Of a stretch of 36,254 nucleotides of DNA, positions 34,502 to 36,254 are shown piece by piece. Positions within the stretch are counted from its first letter, which is position 1; every line of letters starts with the position of its first letter. Source of the DNA: Microbacterium sp. (lineage in GTDB: Bacteria > Actinomycetota > Actinomycetes > Actinomycetales > Microbacteriaceae); assembly GCF_026393345.1 (NCBI RefSeq), contig NZ_JAPLAI010000044.1, forward strand, positions 1 through 36,254, read 5' to 3'. The position numbers and the translations under genes were made by a program. Under the pieces are notes generated by a model. The model was not told the origin of the DNA. It worked only from the letters and a program-made list of their open reading frames with translations, and ran no database searches.

Positions 34502-34945
34502 ATGAGCGACCAGACCCCCGAGAACCCCGTCCCCCCGTCCGCGCCGCAGGCCACGCCTCCCGCCTATCCCGCGGCACCGCCGTACGGGCAGCCCGCCGGC
34601 GCCTACCCCCCGCCCGCCGCCCCCGCCTACGGCGCACCGGCCGGTTATACGCCGTACCCCGCGGCGCCGAAGACCAACACGCTCGCGATCGTGTCGCTCA
34701 TCTCGTCGCTCGCGGGCGTCGTGATCGTCGCCTACATCGGTCAGATCGTCGGCATCATCACCGGCCATATGGCGCTGCATCAGATCAAGGAGCGGGGTGA
34801 GAACGGCCGCGGCCTGGCCCTCGCCGGCGTCATCGTCGGGTACGTCTCGCTCGCGTTGTATATCGTGCTCGGCATCGTGTTCATCGTGATCTTCGTCGCG
34901 ATCGTCCAGAACGGCAGCTACTACGACTACGACTACTCGTCCTGA
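34502..34945 (+). CDS. DUF4190-like membrane protein
   Basis: 147 residues. The first 55 are Pro/Ala/Tyr-rich (PPAYPAAPPYGQPAGAY type repeats) and presumably disordered in the cytoplasm. Two hydrophobic helices follow (about 62-95 and 103-135) around the polar hairpin LHQIKERGENGRGLA, then a short acidic Tyr/Asp tail (YYDYDYSS). The Gly-His-x-Ala-Leu and KxxGENGRGLA pattern is typical of DUF4190. Role unknown; such proteins often sit near division or wall functions, which is only inference. ATG with GAAGAAGG upstream. Confidence 0.8.
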   Translation: MSDQTPENPVPPSAPQATPPAYPAAPPYGQPAGAYPPPAAPAYGAPAGYTPYPAAPKTNTLAIVSLISSLAGVVIVAYIGQIVGIITGHMALHQIKERGENGRGLALAGVIVGYVSLALYIVLGIVFIVIFVAIVQNGSYYDYDYSS

Positions 34946-34964
34946 GCCGCGGTAGCGGCTCCGT

Positions 34965-34998
34965 CACGGTGCCCCGGGCGTAGGCTGGGGGCACCGTG
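34965..34998. terminator. Hairpin between DUF4190-like and DUF3099 genes, reaching into the DUF3099 start codon
   Basis: 11-bp perfect inverted repeat (34965-34975 with 34988-34998) and 12-nt loop. It starts 20 nt after the upstream stop; the loop holds the -10 TAGGCT and the 3' arm ends with the GTG start at 34996. Confidence 0.6.
34981..34986 (+). promoter_or_regulatory. Candidate -10 for DUF3099-SURF1 operon
   Basis: TAGGCT, 9 nt before the GTG, so the transcript would carry only 2-3 nt before the start codon. Confidence 0.45.
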
Positions 34999-35379
34999 AA
35001 GACCCCACCTCCGCCGCAGTCGGCGACCTCGCTGCCGCGCGCCCCGCGCGACGATGCGCACGCGCGCTCCACGAAGTACCTGGTGATGATGGCCGTGCGC
35101 ATCCTCTGCTTCGTGCTGATGGTGCTGATCACCCCGTACGGCTGGTACACCTGGGTGTTCGCGGTCGGTGCCGTCTTCCTCCCCTACGTCGCGGTCGTCA
35201 TCGCGAACGTCGGCAAGGACGTGCACGAAACCGACGTCGTGCCGCCCGAGCAGACGCTTCCCGCCGCGACGCCGGCCGCACCGACCGGTCCGGTCCCTGA
35301 TGCCGGCCCGACCGTCATCCAGATCAGCGAGTCGCCACGCGGGCTCGCTCCGCACGACGACGCGGATGCGGCATCGTGA
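34996..35379 (+). CDS. DUF3099 family membrane protein
   Basis: 127 residues. Short basic/Pro N-terminus, two adjacent membrane helices (about 32-53 and 55-74) separated by a tight turn (YGWYTWVF), and a Pro/Ala-rich acidic C-terminal tail. This is the usual form of DUF3099, an actinobacterial family of unknown function often next to fabG and SURF1-type genes, as here. GTG start. Its stop overlaps the next gene's GTG (GTGA). Confidence 0.85.
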   Translation: MKTPPPPQSATSLPRAPRDDAHARSTKYLVMMAVRILCFVLMVLITPYGWYTWVFAVGAVFLPYVAVVIANVGKDVHETDVVPPEQTLPAATPAAPTGPVPDAGPTVIQISESPRGLAPHDDADAAS

Positions 35380-35594
35380 CCGCTGCGTCCGACGCCACCT
35401 GCTCGCGCGCGGGGTGCCGAGCACCCGCCACCTGGGCAGTGCAGTGGCGGAACCCCCGCATCCATGACGCCGCACGGCGCAAGACGTGGCTCGCCTGCGA
35501 CGAGCACCTGACCTTCCTGCGGGACTACCTGACCAACCGTGCCTTCCCGGTGGAGGTCCTCCCGATGTCCGAGATCGGAGACCGCGCCCGATGA
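35376..35594 (+). CDS. Small Cys/His protein of unknown function
   Basis: 72 residues. Cys9 and Cys14 (CSRAGC) and Cys41-x2-His44 (CDEH) could bind one zinc, like a treble-clef or zinc-ribbon fold. No known family is assigned. It overlaps both neighbours by 4 bp (GTGA before, ATGA after), which argues it is a real gene translated with DUF3099 and SURF1. A role in copper or heme handling for cytochrome oxidase is only a guess from the SURF1 link. Confidence 0.8.
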   Translation: MTAASDATCSRAGCRAPATWAVQWRNPRIHDAARRKTWLACDEHLTFLRDYLTNRAFPVEVLPMSEIGDRAR

Positions 35595-36254
35595 GCGCCC
35601 GTGCATCACAGATCCGCCGGTGGAGTGCCTACATCGCGATCGCGGTGGCGTTCGCGATCGCCTGCGGATTCCTCTCGCACTGGCAGTTCACCCGGAATGC
35701 GGAGCGGTCGACGCAGCTCGCCCTCGTGGAGGCGAACTACGACGCCGCCCCGATCGCGCTTGACAAGGCGGTCTCCGGCCTCGACGACTTCGATCCGGCG
35801 TACGAGTGGCATCCGGTGGAACTACACGGCCGATACCTCGTCGACGAGCAGCTGGTGGCACGGAACCGGCCGCACGGCGGCACGTCCGCCTTCGAGGTGC
35901 TGACCCCGTTCCAGCTCGACGACGGGCGCATCCTCGTCGTCAACCGCGGCTGGGTCGCGGCCGCCGAGGCCGGTGATGGCCCCGTTGCCATCCCGGAACC
36001 CGCGGGTGGCGACCAGACCGTGATCGTGCGGCTCCGGCAGGGCGAACCGCTGCCGCCGTCGGGACGCAGCGCGCCGGACGGACAGGTCCCCACCATCAAC
36101 GTGCCGCTGCTGGCCGACATGCTCGGCGGGGACACCATCTCGAGCGTGTACGGGATCATGGTGGAAGAGTCCCCCGCCGCGACGGAACTCCCGAACGAAC
36201 TCGACTCCCCCTCCGACGACCCGGGCCCGTTCCTGTCCTACGCGGTGCAGTGGA
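35591..36254 (+). CDS. SURF1 family cytochrome oxidase biogenesis protein, 3' part missing
   Basis: 221 codons are visible and the frame is still open at the window end. N-terminal helix (about 11-30) leads to CGFLSHWQFTRNAER, the family's start signature; then ELHGRYL, LVARNRPH, VNRGW and, at the very end, GPFLSYAVQW, where SURF1 normally enters its second membrane helix. SURF1 helps insert heme a into cytochrome c oxidase. ATG overlaps the upstream stop (ATGA). Confidence 0.92.
   Translation, partial: MSARASQIRRWSAYIAIAVAFAIACGFLSHWQFTRNAERSTQLALVEANYDAAPIALDKAVSGLDDFDPAYEWHPVELHGRYLVDEQLVARNRPHGGTSAFEVLTPFQLDDGRILVVNRGWVAAAEAGDGPVAIPEPAGGDQTVIVRLRQGEPLPPSGRSAPDGQVPTINVPLLADMLGGDTISSVYGIMVEESPAATELPNELDSPSDDPGPFLSYAVQW

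Overview
The window is a gene-dense, high-GC (about 70% by eye) actinobacterial chromosome segment. Its gene content points to Microbacteriaceae, most likely Microbacterium or a close relative: rbpA, pafB-pafC-tatA-tatC-helY, a FKBP lipoprotein beside pafBC, trmI, PAC2, a divergent glgA(glgM)/glgC pair, type B L31, and a DUF3099/SURF1 cluster. No phage, insertion sequence or CRISPR array was seen. Nearly everything looks like vertically inherited core genome; the least ordinary stretch is about 15.5-17.5 kb, around a tRNA-Leu gene.

Layout. 0-2.5 kb: end of a DUF308/HdeD membrane protein, an atypical SDR, a glycerophosphodiester phosphodiesterase, and rbpA. 2.5-12.4 kb, all minus strand: lnt, helY, tatC, tatA (helY/tatC overlap by 4 bp), pafC and pafB (4 bp overlap), a FKBP-like lipoprotein, trmI and a HAD phosphatase (4 bp overlap). 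This matches the order pafB-pafC-tatA-tatC-helY known from Mycobacterium. 12.4-15.5 kb: PAC2, then convergent uppP and an M20 peptidase. 15.5-17.5 kb: a non-coding tract with a 23-bp tandem repeat, tRNA-Leu(GAG) with a strong terminator, a repeat-bearing spacer, two overlapping genes for unrecognised exported proteins in a patch of lower GC (about 56% over 16741-17100), and an isolated perfect DnaA box. 17.5-25.5 kb: a ferritin-like/VIT metal transporter, a DEAD/DEAH helicase, SGNH hydrolase, SpoU/TrmH methyltransferase, and a plus-strand run of sirtuin, histidine phosphatase and Tat-exported phosphoesterase. 25.5-29.7 kb: Lrp/AsnC regulator, EamA transporter facing a CGNR zinc-finger gene, alpha/beta hydrolase, DEDDh exonuclease, rpmE2. 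29.7-36.25 kb: an orphan ABC ATPase, glgA(glgM)/glgC, serB-like phosphatase, fabG, a DUF4190-like membrane protein, and an overlapping trio DUF3099 - small Cys protein - SURF1 (cut by the window end).

Regulatory style. A TANNNT -10 hexamer sits 6 or 7 nt before the start codon of 16 genes, so most first genes of transcripts are probably leaderless. The genes with good Shine-Dalgarno sequences are a separate class (rbpA, tatA, PAC2, the DEAD helicase, SGNH hydrolase, sirtuin, CGNR). The octamer GGATGCGG occurs about 33 times over both strands, roughly ten times expectation, and recruits rare codons to do so.

Functional themes: envelope and lipid work (lnt, uppP, GDPD, Tat export with a Tat-dependent phosphoesterase in the same window), RNA and transcription upkeep (rbpA, helY, trmI, SpoU methyltransferase), DNA-damage control (pafBC), and glycogen/glucan synthesis (glgA/glgM, glgC). 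Nothing here is clearly a new defence or mobile system. The best leads for something undescribed are the GGATGCGG octamer, the exported-protein pair at 16106-17415 with the repeats around tRNA-Leu, and an SDR whose catalytic Tyr position is Val.
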